From: SAR202 cluster bacterium
Lineage (GTDB): Bacteria; Chloroflexota; Dehalococcoidia; Lucifugimonadales; UBA826
Reading direction: 5' to 3'
Length of the DNA stretch: 8,112 nucleotides
Assembly (NCBI GenBank): GCA_009392675.1
Contig: VFFY01000018.1
Coordinates: 1 to 8,112, forward strand
A program made the position numbers and the translations under genes. Below the pieces are notes generated by a model. That model was not told the origin of the DNA. It was given only the letters and a program-made list of their open reading frames with translations, and did not search any database. Position 1 is the first letter of the stretch. Every line of letters starts with the position of its first letter. Shown here piece after piece: positions 1 through 6,329 of the stretch.

Positions 1-19
1 CGCCCTCTTAAATAGGATC

Positions 20-1006
20 CTAAAGCACGTGGTAGGCCAGCAGGTGTTGCCTCATGACATCTTCGGCGAAGTCGTTGTTTACATCTCGCCATACAGAATG
101 TATGTGGTTCGCGCCGTTTTGTCTGTTGTCGAATTCCACCACGAAATTTCCTCCGTGAATTCTGTAGTAGTGTTCACCGCTAGTATCAGTAGCTCCACCC
201 CAAGCAAAATGAACATTTTCTAATCCATATTTTTCAAGCTCGGCAAATTTTTTCTGTGCTAATTCCTCGGGTACTTGATTTATGTATTCTGATATTAGAG
301 ATTCGATAATTTCTCGTTGAGTTGCTGTCATTTTTGAGATTGATAGGCCTTCCTCAGCGGGTAAGGAAACTTTGGAGCTGTTGTATGTAATTATGTCGTA
401 CGGTGCAGACTCATAAATTATCGCCTTCTTTTTCTGTCCTTCATCAAAGTTGCTCATTAAGTCGATCGCAATATCTTCCCGATGGCTCAGAATCCGCAGA
501 CCATTTTTTGGCCCTTTTCTGACCTCGGCCGGGTTAGCCCCGAAGAAAAAAGGTGTCATAGCTATGATTTCACCTTTCCAAACACTGAAATGCAGCGAAA
601 CGTGATGTCCTTCTGCCCTCCAAGCCCAAGGATCATCCCCACCAGGGGTTCCAAATACAGTGAAGTAATACAATTCTGGATCCCTCTTGAATGATTTCAC
701 ACCTTTTTCTTTCTCAAGGGGTCCCAATACGTTTTCAAGAGCAATTATTTGTCTAGCTTGCTCGTATGACCTGTCAGTCAGACCAGTCGACATCAACTTA
801 AAAGCTAAATCCCTTTGATTGGGTTCCATGTCTCTCAAGGCCAAACCATGGCGGTTCATAGGGGGGTAGTACCAAAATATTCTCTCCCCATCCAAATATT
901 CGAAACAAGCTTTGCTTTTTTGGCCTGGCGAAAGACTTTCTAAAAATTTGGAACCAGCTTCGGTCATTTGGTGGACCAATTTGCTGTGTGCTTTCGTTGC
1001 TGCCAT
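20..1006 (-). CDS. DUF3500 family protein
   Basis: The 328-residue product matches the DUF3500 family along its whole length. Visible family landmarks are WRAEGHHVSLHF at about 129-140, FFFGANPAEV at about 153-162, and a C-terminal block (about 280-310) with HYYRIHGGNFVVEFDN, RQN and HIHSVWRD. The His- and Asp-rich C-terminal block hints at a metal or ligand site, but the family has no established biochemical function and I do not assign one. No signal peptide or membrane segment is visible, so it is probably cytoplasmic. The ATG at 1006 is preceded by GGAGG about 7 nt upstream, which makes the start secure. It lies 81 bp downstream of the NHL-repeat gene on the same strand and may be cotranscribed with it. 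Length is close to that typical for the family, and the gene looks intact. Confidence 0.87.
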   Translation of the reverse strand: MAATKAHSKLVHQMTEAGSKFLESLSPGQKSKACFEYLDGERIFWYYPPMNRHGLALRDMEPNQRDLAFKLMSTGLTDRSYEQARQIIALENVLGPLEKEKGVKSFKRDPELYYFTVFGTPGGDDPWAWRAEGHHVSLHFSVWKGEIIAMTPFFFGANPAEVRKGPKNGLRILSHREDIAIDLMSNFDEGQKKKAIIYESAPYDIITYNSSKVSLPAEEGLSISKMTATQREIIESLISEYINQVPEELAQKKFAELEKYGLENVHFAWGGATDTSGEHYYRIHGGNFVVEFDNRQNGANHIHSVWRDVNNDFAEDVMRQHLLAYHVL

Positions 1007-1087
1007 TTCTAGCCTCCTTCGTTTAATTGATCAATATTTTTTTGTGTTGGTTGTGCGACGTAGATTAGCATTTACTATGCGCCGTTA

Positions 1088-2038
1088 CTAGGTTTTGACT
1101 AGTTTTTGGAAGCTTCTGAGAACATCGGGAGGAGTAGTGTAGTGACTCATATTTGTTCTAGCTACTTCTGCGACATATATGCTCAAATTGGAATCAAGGC
1201 ACAAGCCATGCGGAGCAGCGAATTGACCGTTTTCAAATCCATACCCCATATCTCCAATGCGCTCTAATACTTTTCCAGATTGGTCCAAAACGCTGACTCT
1301 GGGACCTATGTTTGGCACATTTTTACTCACATTGTTTCCGTAACCTAACTCGGCTACGTAAATTCTTTGTTGTTCATCTATGTAAATAGCACAGGGCCTA
1401 TGAATATTTGACCAAGCAGCTTCAAATTTTCCTCTCTTATCAAAAACTTGCACTCGGTGATTTTCTCTGTCACAGATGTAAATATAACCATTTTTGTCTG
1501 TTGCAATGTTGTGTATGATGTTGAATTCACCTTCACCAGTTCCGGGCCCTCCCCATGATTGCAGGAGGTTTCCGTCAGGGGAATATTTATGTATTCGAGA
1601 ATTTCCGTAACCATCTGTCACAAAAATGTCGCCTGTTTCTGGGTCTGTTGCGGTGTGGGTACATCTATTGAAAGGCTCTCCACTGAATAGCCCTGAAGAG
1701 TTTCCGGGGTTTCCTATTGTCATCAGTACCTTTCCGTCAAGGGTGCATTGTCTAACAGTATGATCGCCATCATCGGTGCAATATAAGGTGTTGTCTGGTC
1801 CTCTACTTACACCATGCGCTCTTGTGAATACACCTTCACCCCATGATTTTAGGAATTTCCCATCTTGATCAAATACCATCATAGGGTGCTCACCTCGGTT
1901 AAAAACGTATACATTGTCATTTTCGTCCGTAGCGACACCAGCGGTTTCAGGCCAGGAGTAACCAGGTGGCATCTGTTCCCAATTCTCGACTACGTTATAT
2001 TTAAAATCCCCATTGCCAATTGTTACTTGTGAATCCAT
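1088..2038 (-). CDS. NHL-repeat six-bladed beta-propeller protein
   Basis: The 316-residue product is built of repeated NHL blades. Each has the pattern G-hA-D-x-x-(G/N)-x-hYV-(a)-(D/E)-x-x-N-x-R-h-x-h-(F/Y)-(D)-x-x-G, where h is hydrophobic. Clear examples are GVATDENDNVYVFNRGEHP (about 34-52), IFVTDGYGNSRIHKYSPDG (about 138-156), IATDKNGYIYICDRENHRVQ (about 178-197) and GLCLDSNLSIYVAEV near the C-terminus. The arrangement resembles the lyase (PAL) domain of peptidyl-glycine alpha-amidating enzymes, and homologues are often labelled that way. No monooxygenase domain or signal peptide is present, so the lyase activity is unproven and a ligand-binding or lactonase-like role is equally possible. 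The ATG at 2038 has AAGGA about 8 nt upstream. It is divergent from the MOSC gene and sits upstream of the DUF3500 gene on the same strand. Confidence 0.85.
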   Translation of the reverse strand: MDSQVTIGNGDFKYNVVENWEQMPPGYSWPETAGVATDENDNVYVFNRGEHPMMVFDQDGKFLKSWGEGVFTRAHGVSRGPDNTLYCTDDGDHTVRQCTLDGKVLMTIGNPGNSSGLFSGEPFNRCTHTATDPETGDIFVTDGYGNSRIHKYSPDGNLLQSWGGPGTGEGEFNIIHNIATDKNGYIYICDRENHRVQVFDKRGKFEAAWSNIHRPCAIYIDEQQRIYVAELGYGNNVSKNVPNIGPRVSVLDQSGKVLERIGDMGYGFENGQFAAPHGLCLDSNLSIYVAEVARTNMSHYTTPPDVLRSFQKLVKT

Positions 2039-2101
2039 AAAAGTATCCTTAGGTGATTGTTTTATTCATCTTATTTGTCTAATTTATTGGATGTGGACGC
2101 G

Positions 2102-2107
2102 ATTATA
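2102..2107 (-). promoter_or_regulatory. Possible -10 box for the NHL gene
   Basis: The minus strand reads TATAAT here, 64 bp before the ATG of the NHL-repeat gene and inside the 140-bp divergent region. The only -35-like element in range is TTTTCA (plus positions 2123-2128), with a short 15-bp spacer. The -10 match is perfect but the promoter as a whole is weak. A plus-strand promoter for the MOSC gene could not be fixed; TAGAAT at 2133-2138 is a possible -10 without a good -35. Confidence 0.33.
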
Positions 2108-2164
2108 CAACGGTCATTTTTATGAAAAGGTGTAGAATGGGTTTATAAGCGTAAATGCCCTTAT

Positions 2165-2169
2165 GGAGG
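2165..2169 (+). promoter_or_regulatory. Ribosome binding site that sets the MOSC gene start
   Basis: GGAGG lies 9 nt before the ATG at 2179. The upstream in-frame ATG at 2155 has no purine-rich site before it. Starting there would also place this Shine-Dalgarno inside the coding sequence and add residues (MPLWRLLI) that precede the usual MOSC start. The start at 2179 is therefore preferred. Confidence 0.72.
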
Positions 2170-2178
2170 TTACTGATT

Positions 2179-2622
2179 ATGGCTGGTTCAATAGTTTCAT
2201 TACGATTATGTTTGGGAAGCCGTGAGCCAATGAAAGAGGTTGCACAGGCTAATTTTCTTACAGGCCAAGGTATGGAGGGTGATAGGCATATGCGCTCGGA
2301 TGGGCTACGTTTAAAGAGACAGGTACTGGTGATGGATGTAGAGACCTTAAACCATTTTGATCTTGAGCCTGGTCAAGTACGTGAAAACATAACTTTGAAA
2401 GGTTTAGACTTATCGACTATTTCCGCTGGGGATAGGGTATCTTTAGGTGCCGATGTGGTATTGGAAATCACCGGAGATTGTGAACCTTGTTCTCGTATGG
2501 ATGAAATACGACCTGGGTTGAAAGAAGAAATTGATGGAAAGAGAGGGCTCTTGGCGTTCGTAGAGAAAGGGGGGGTCGTTTCAGTTGGTTCTGAAGTAGG
2601 AATAAACACCTTTCAGCTATAA
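2179..2622 (+). CDS. Stand-alone MOSC domain protein
   Basis: The 147-residue product is essentially one MOSC (MOCO sulfurase C-terminal) domain. It has the early GMEGDRH motif (His about 37), the PGQVRENIT block, and TGDCEPCSRMDEIRPGL with cysteines at about 101 and 104. It ends with the RGLLAFVEKGG and VSVGSEVGI strands. Related domains in YiiM, mARC and MOCO sulfurases bind or act on molybdenum cofactor or sulfur species, and a conserved Cys is key. For a single-domain member like this, a role in sulfur or molybdenum cofactor chemistry is inference. No molybdenum cofactor gene is adjacent. The start at 2179 is chosen from the GGAGG at 2165. The gene converges on the SDR gene that ends at 2675 and is divergent from the NHL gene. 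A seven-G run near 2567-2574 lies in frame and does not break the gene. Confidence 0.86.
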   Translation: MAGSIVSLRLCLGSREPMKEVAQANFLTGQGMEGDRHMRSDGLRLKRQVLVMDVETLNHFDLEPGQVRENITLKGLDLSTISAGDRVSLGADVVLEITGDCEPCSRMDEIRPGLKEEIDGKRGLLAFVEKGGVVSVGSEVGINTFQL

Positions 2623-2641
2623 GGGAAACTCATCTATTCCC
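2623..2641 (+). terminator. Weak hairpin after the MOSC gene
   Basis: Immediately after the stop codon, GGGAA (2623-2627) pairs with TTCCC (2637-2641) across a 9-nt loop. It is followed by the AT-rich stretch AATATTTTC. The stem is only 5 bp and the T-run is imperfect, so this is at best a weak terminator. Confidence 0.25.
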
Positions 2642-2674
2642 AATATTTTCTGAGCCTTTATATTCAAATTAAGT

Positions 2675-3424
2675 TTAGTAAGTGGCGCGGCCTCCACTTA
2701 TATCAAATACGGCCCCAGTGCTGAAAGAGCATTCATCAGAGGACAGCCAAGCTACCAAAGCAGCTATTTCGGAAATTTCACCAGTTCTTCCGATGGGGAT
2801 TCTATCGACCATGTATTGAACTTGTTCTGGAGTAAATTCCTCTAATATACGAGTTTGGACCACTGCGGGAGTAACACAATTTGCCAAAACTCCGGTGCCT
2901 GCTAACTCTTTGCCTATAGATTTTGTAAGGCCGATCACGGCAGCTTTGGTGGACGAATACGGAACCATACGTGGATTTCCTTCCTTGCCAGCAATAGAGG
3001 CAATGTTAACGATTCTTCCATAATCTTTTTCTAACATATGAGGGATTACCTCGTGACAAAAAGAAAAGACCCCTCGAAGATTAGTTCTATATACCCTATC
3101 CATTTCCTCGACGCCCAATTCCCAAATATTTCCGTTAGCTCCACCTATTCCTGCATTATTTACTAATATGTCTACCTTTCCCCATTTATTAATTGCTTTA
3201 TTGACTGCTTCTTGAGCTGTCTTAGGTTCGGCAACATCTCCAATGGAGATTTCTACCTCCTGGGTTCTGGAGGCAATTTCACTAGCTGATTGCTCCATCA
3301 TATTGGCGTCCAAATCTACCATTACCAAGTTTGCCCCGTCGTTGGCGAGGCGTTTGGATATTCCATAACCAATTCCTGTCGCGGCACCGGTAACAATGGC
3401 TATTTTACCGTCAAATTTTTTCAT
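2675..3424 (-). CDS. SDR family dehydrogenase, NAD-type (FabG-like fold)
   Basis: A classical short-chain dehydrogenase of 249 residues, the usual family length. It has the Rossmann glycine motif TGAATGIG (12-19) and NNAG at 89-92. The full catalytic tetrad is visible: Asn115, Ser143, Tyr156 and Lys160 (YSSTK). Asp37 ends the second beta strand (VMVDLD), which normally favours NAD(H) over NADP(H). It should catalyse reversible oxidation of an alcohol or reduction of a carbonyl in the cytoplasm; the substrate cannot be read from sequence. It resembles FabG and catabolic hydroxyacyl or polyol dehydrogenases, and the lone position outside any fatty-acid cluster argues against calling it fabG. 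ATG at 3424 has AGGAG 6-7 nt upstream. It is the last gene of a minus-strand run, 27 bp after the small ORF, and converges with the MOSC gene. Confidence 0.92.
   Translation of the reverse strand: MKKFDGKIAIVTGAATGIGYGISKRLANDGANLVMVDLDANMMEQSASEIASRTQEVEISIGDVAEPKTAQEAVNKAINKWGKVDILVNNAGIGGANGNIWELGVEEMDRVYRTNLRGVFSFCHEVIPHMLEKDYGRIVNIASIAGKEGNPRMVPYSSTKAAVIGLTKSIGKELAGTGVLANCVTPAVVQTRILEEFTPEQVQYMVDRIPIGRTGEISEIAALVAWLSSDECSFSTGAVFDISGGRATY
2679..2700. repeat. Inverted repeat at the 3' end of the SDR gene
   Basis: TAAGTGG (2679-2685) and CCACTTA (2694-2700) form perfect 7-bp arms around an 8-nt GC-rich loop. The repeat overlaps the last codons of the SDR gene. Read on the minus strand, it is followed by CTAAACTTAATTTG, not a clean U-run. 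It could act as a poor terminator or transcript-end stabiliser, or it may reflect codon choice alone. Confidence 0.35.
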
Positions 3425-3451
3425 ATCAATCTCCTAATTTAGTACTGGAAG

Positions 3452-3622
3452 TTAATGAAAAGGGCAAACCCACAAAGCAGCTTTTTCTTCCCATTCATAT
3501 TGACTTGCTGAGGCCCCTTTTGCTTTTACTGTGCTATCAGCTAATCCGTAGGCCGTCGAAAACATTAATGTCACTATTATGACCAACAACGCAAATGGGA
3601 ATATGAGTGGTATTTCCTTCAT
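3452..3622 (-). CDS. Small membrane or secreted peptide, 56 aa, unrecognised
   Basis: An intact 56-residue reading frame fills the gap between the two larger genes, starting 32 bp after the guanylyltransferase stop and ending 27 bp before the SDR. The N-terminus is a short charged start (MKE), then a continuous hydrophobic stretch (about residues 4-24, IPLIFPFALLVIIVTLMF), then STAYGLADS. The last part could be a signal-peptidase site (GLA before Asp29), or the stretch may stay as a membrane anchor. The remaining 28 residues are polar and end in an aromatic tail, EWEEKAALWVCPFH, with the only Cys. I do not recognise a family. Position inside a same-strand run, a coherent hydrophobic/polar architecture and fit to the gap favour a real gene. 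The Shine-Dalgarno (AAGGG, about 10 nt upstream) is weak. A membrane subunit or signal-bearing peptide is possible; no function is proposed. Confidence 0.6.
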   Translation of the reverse strand: MKEIPLIFPFALLVIIVTLMFSTAYGLADSTVKAKGASASQYEWEEKAALWVCPFH

Positions 3623-3654
3623 GTAAAGTTACCCTTATCTTTTCTTCATAAACG

Positions 3655-5091
3655 TCATTTGCTGGAAGTCCTATCATACCTATCTTCGAGTCTAATAATG
3701 TCGTCTTCTCCAAAATATGAACCCGATTGCACCTCTATTATTTCAAGATTTTCGCCCTCGTTATTTTCCAGTCTATGCTGAACTCCCTTTGGTATGTATG
3801 TTGATTGGTTCTTTTCTAGTGTCATTGACTCACTGCCCTTTGTAACTGTTGCAACCCCAGATACCACCACCCAATGTTCTGTTCTGTGACTATGTATTTG
3901 TAGTGAAAGGGCATGTTTTGGCAAGACAGTTAGTCTTTTAACTTGGAATTCTTTCCCGCTATCTAAAATTTCATAATGTCCCCATGGACGAAATACTTTT
4001 TTGTGGCTTTCGAAAATCGATGTGCTTTCAATCGGGATTTTATTCACTAAGTCTTTAATTTTATGTTCTCGATCCCTATTTGCTACCAATATTGCATCCG
4101 GTGTCTCTACAACAATCAGATTGTCAATATGAGAAGCCGCGATAGTCCGATGCTCGCTCACGATTATGGAATTTTGGACGGAGTCAGTAATAACATCGCC
4201 CTTCAGCAGGTTGTTTGATTTATCAGGAATGTGAGAGCTCATGAAAGAACTCCACGATCCTAAATCTGACCACGTGGATTTTAGTGGAATCACCCAATTT
4301 TTAAAGGCATTTTCAGAAGTTTTCAGGTTCTCCATGACTGCATGGTCGATAGATTTGCTTGGACAATCATCGAATGCTTCGGGTTCAGGCCGAAAGAATA
4401 TGCCATCTTCTGTGCCATTTTGAATGGATCTTTCACAGGCCTCTAAAATTCTTGGAGCGTGGATTTTTAAATTTTGAACCCAAGAACTAGCTTTTACAAG
4501 AAACATCCCGCTGTTCCATAGGAATTCTTTAGACTCATGCATTCTTTGTGCGGTCTTAGAATCTGGCTTTTCGTGAAACCTTTTCAATTCAAAGTAGGCA
4601 CTTTTTGTCGGCGCTCCTTTTTGGATATAGCCAAAGTTTACGTCGGGGGTTTCCACCTCTATTCCAAATGTAACTATTCCCCCGTCCTCTGCTAATTTAG
4701 AAGCAGTATCTACAACCTCAAAGAAATCTTCATCTTCTTCTATAAAATGGTCGGATGGCATTGAAAATAAAATATGGTCTCCCAAATTCCTCAAAAGATA
4801 GAGTGCTGCAAGCGTCAAGGCGGGAGCTGTATTTTTGGGTAAAGGTTCCAAAAGGATTTTTTCAACTGGAGCTGAAATGGAATCTAGGTGGTCGGTAAGC
4901 AAAAACCTATTTTGTTCATTGCACACGATCATAGGTAGAGCTAACCCCAGGTTCAGTGATCGCTGGACGGTGTTTTGGATTAAAGATGTTTGGCTATTAT
5001 TGGTTAGAAAAGGTTTAGGATATTGATGTCGGGACAGCGGCCACAATCGTTTACCTGAACCTCCTGCCAATATAACTGGTCTCAAATTCAC
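3655..5091 (-). CDS. manC: Mannose-1-phosphate guanylyltransferase / mannose-6-phosphate isomerase (bifunctional)
   Basis: This 478-residue protein has the two-domain layout of the AlgA/ManC/CpsB family. The nucleotidyltransferase domain (about 4-285) starts with VILAGGSGKRLWPLSR and PKPFL (K26). It has the RFHEKPD signature with Lys175, expected to contact the sugar phosphate, and NSGMFLV. After a linker comes a type II phosphomannose isomerase cupin (about 335-470) with FRPWGHYEIL and the metal-site block QIHSHRTEHWVVVSG (His400, His402, Glu405, His406). It should convert fructose-6-phosphate to mannose-6-phosphate and turn mannose-1-phosphate plus GTP into GDP-mannose, feeding surface glycan or deoxysugar synthesis. 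The start is GTG: the nucleotide motif begins at residue 7, and an in-frame TAA lies upstream with no ATG between. AGAGG sits 11 nt before it. It heads a minus-strand run under a strong-looking promoter. No phosphomannomutase or glycosyltransferase is visible nearby. Confidence 0.95.
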   Translation of the reverse strand: MNLRPVILAGGSGKRLWPLSRHQYPKPFLTNNSQTSLIQNTVQRSLNLGLALPMIVCNEQNRFLLTDHLDSISAPVEKILLEPLPKNTAPALTLAALYLLRNLGDHILFSMPSDHFIEEDEDFFEVVDTASKLAEDGGIVTFGIEVETPDVNFGYIQKGAPTKSAYFELKRFHEKPDSKTAQRMHESKEFLWNSGMFLVKASSWVQNLKIHAPRILEACERSIQNGTEDGIFFRPEPEAFDDCPSKSIDHAVMENLKTSENAFKNWVIPLKSTWSDLGSWSSFMSSHIPDKSNNLLKGDVITDSVQNSIIVSEHRTIAASHIDNLIVVETPDAILVANRDREHKIKDLVNKIPIESTSIFESHKKVFRPWGHYEILDSGKEFQVKRLTVLPKHALSLQIHSHRTEHWVVVSGVATVTKGSESMTLEKNQSTYIPKGVQHRLENNEGENLEIIEVQSGSYFGEDDIIRLEDRYDRTSSK

Positions 5092-5145
5092 AACTGATAG
5101 AACCTCTCTAGGGACGCATTACAAAGTAAGGATTATTCATCAATG

Positions 5146-5175
5146 ATTATAAATTTTTATCAATAAATGGGTCAA
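5146..5175 (-). promoter_or_regulatory. Sigma70-type promoter for manC
   Basis: On the minus strand, TTGACC (plus 5170-5175) and TATAAT (plus 5146-5151) are separated by 18 bp. The -35 matches consensus in five of six bases and the -10 in all six. Transcription would begin near 5139, giving a leader of about 48 nt before the GTG at 5091. This is the best promoter in the window and would drive manC, the 56-codon ORF and the SDR. Confidence 0.7.
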
Positions 5176-5291
5176 CAAATTGAATTGATATCTTGTGTGA
5201 AGGTGACTTTGTAAAATAAAATCATTTAACAAATTCCTATTTTCGGGTAGGGTAATCAGCTTGTTGAGGGAATTATATAAGGAGAAATATT

Positions 5292-6146
5292 ATGGGTATC
5301 TTGAATGGGAAAACTGTAGTAGTAACTGGTGCGAGTCGAGGCATTGGGGCAGAGATCGCCAGAATTTTTGCGAAAGAAGGAGGAAACGTAGTTTGTGCAG
5401 CGAGGACTTTAAAAGAGGGGGATCACCCTTTGGAAGGATCATTGCAAAAAACAGTAGGCGATATCAATGAGGCCGGGGGCGAGGCCAAACCAGTCGCAGT
5501 CAATATATCATTGCCTGAAGACTGTGAGCGCCTTTTTGCCGAGACTCATGAATTATATGGAAAAGTTGACGTACTGGTTAATAATGCCGCCTTGACATAT
5601 TTTATCCCTGTGAGGGACTACCCGGTTAACCGCTGGATGAGGTCTTGGGCAGTCAATTTTCACGCGCCATTTATTCTAAGCCAGTTAGCATTGGAAGATA
5701 TGATCTCAACTGGATCCGGGAGCATCGTAAACATCTCCTCCGGAGCGGCTATCGGCCCAGGCCGTGGCCCATATCCAAATGTTCCGCCAAACTCTGGTGG
5801 CACTTGTTACGGGGCCGAAAAGGCAGCCTTAGAAAGATTTACCCAAGGCTTGGCTCAAGAAGTATACGGAGATGGAATTTCAGTAACTTGTGTGTCTCCA
5901 TCCCAAGTAGTTCCTACACCTGGAACCGTTTTCCATAATTTAGTAACAGGTATGGATGACCCACGAGGTGAGCATCCGGAATTAATGGCCAAGGCGGCAC
6001 TATTATTAGCTACTGAACCAATGGATAAAGTAACGGGTAGAGTGACATATAGCCAGCAGATTCTTAAAGAATTCGGTTGGATAGATGAAGCCAAAGGCAC
6101 AGGAGTTGATCAAGATCGGGTGGGGAGTGGGTATAGCCAGGTATAA
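5292..6146 (+). CDS. SDR family dehydrogenase, NADP-type, with extended active-site loop
   Basis: A 284-residue short-chain dehydrogenase. It has TGASRGIG (12-19), NNAA in place of NNAG, Asn122, Ser150 (NISS), Tyr173 and Lys177 (YGAEK). Arg38 in CAARTLKEG favours NADP(H). About 22 residues separate Ser150 from Tyr173, where classical enzymes have about 12. The insert is Gly- and Pro-rich (GPGRGPYPNVPPNSGG). Together with the ARTLKEGDHPLEGSL stretch, this points to an HSDL2- or citronellol-dehydrogenase-like subgroup known from actinobacterial and marine genomes. The C-terminus extends past the usual end (VTGRVTYSQQILKEFGWID). It probably acts on a lipophilic alcohol, aldehyde or acyl substrate; that is inference. 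The ATG has AGGAG 7 nt upstream. The gene is divergent from manC and stands alone on its strand until the OLD-family gene 183 bp later. Confidence 0.92.
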   Translation: MGILNGKTVVVTGASRGIGAEIARIFAKEGGNVVCAARTLKEGDHPLEGSLQKTVGDINEAGGEAKPVAVNISLPEDCERLFAETHELYGKVDVLVNNAALTYFIPVRDYPVNRWMRSWAVNFHAPFILSQLALEDMISTGSGSIVNISSGAAIGPGRGPYPNVPPNSGGTCYGAEKAALERFTQGLAQEVYGDGISVTCVSPSQVVPTPGTVFHNLVTGMDDPRGEHPELMAKAALLLATEPMDKVTGRVTYSQQILKEFGWIDEAKGTGVDQDRVGSGYSQV

Positions 6147-6229
6147 TTTGCACTCAAACAGGGTTAGAGATGGGGATACCAGCCTTATCAAACACGGTAT
6201 ATAAATCCCTTGCCTTTGACGTCCCTCTG

Positions 6230-6249
6230 TGGTTAGTTTGAACTAACCA
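6230..6249. promoter_or_regulatory. 20-bp palindrome, candidate operator
   Basis: TGGTTAGTT and AACTAACCA are perfect 9-bp inverted arms separated by only 2 nt. The spacing and symmetry fit a dimeric regulator's binding site better than a terminator, and no T-run follows on either strand. It ends 4 nt before the TATAAT at 6254, so a bound protein would cover the -35 and spacer region and could repress the OLD-family gene. No regulator gene is visible in the window. Confidence 0.5.
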
Positions 6250-6253
6250 TTCA

Positions 6254-6259
6254 TATAAT
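6254..6259 (+). promoter_or_regulatory. Candidate -10 box for the OLD-family gene
   Basis: A perfect TATAAT lies 70 bp upstream of the ATG at 6330. No good -35 exists at normal spacing (6231-6236 reads GGTTAG), so the promoter may need an activator or may be weak. TATTAT at 6295-6300 is an alternative, also without a clear -35. Confidence 0.4.
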
Positions 6260-6329
6260 GGGAGAGTGTTCTCTATGGTAAGGAATTTATAAGGTATTAT
6301 AAAATGCAAATCGTAGAGGTGGAGAAGCT

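Larger units (their letters stand above)
6147..6329. other. Intergenic region before the OLD-family gene
   Basis: This 183-bp gap contains the palindrome and -10 box described separately. No terminator hairpin with a T-run follows the SDR gene. A 23-codon frame from the ATG at 6171 (plus strand) has no good ribosome binding site. A minus-strand open stretch without a start codon crosses the same region. Neither is called as a gene. Confidence 0.5.

Noticed and set aside
1026..1035. The 10-bp palindrome ATTGATCAAT before the DUF3500 gene as an operator.
   Set aside because: Short and AT-rich, with no promoter elements placed around it; expected by chance at this composition.
2155..2178. Upstream ATG as the start of the MOSC gene, adding eight residues.
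   Set aside because: No Shine-Dalgarno before it, while GGAGG lies 9 nt before the ATG at 2179.
2567..2574. A seven-G tract in the MOSC gene as a possible frameshift site.
   Set aside because: The frame continues through it into normal C-terminal MOSC sequence, so there is no sign of slippage.
4241..5026. Plus-strand open frames opposite manC.
   Set aside because: They are antisense to a well-supported gene, match no family and have no upstream signals.
6171..6242. A 23-codon plus-strand frame starting MGIPALSN upstream of the OLD-family gene.
   Set aside because: No convincing ribosome binding site, its end overlaps the palindrome, and it is too short to judge; treated as chance.
6230..6249. 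The palindrome read as an intrinsic terminator for the upstream SDR gene.
   Set aside because: The stem is AT-rich, the loop would be 2-4 nt, and no T-run follows on either strand.
6164..6328. A minus-strand stretch that looks protein-like in two adjacent frames (TIENTLPLYEWLVQTN, then VFDKAGIPISNPV), suggesting a frameshifted gene remnant.
   Set aside because: No start codon, no recognisable family, and it depends on an assumed frameshift within about 150 bp of intergenic DNA.
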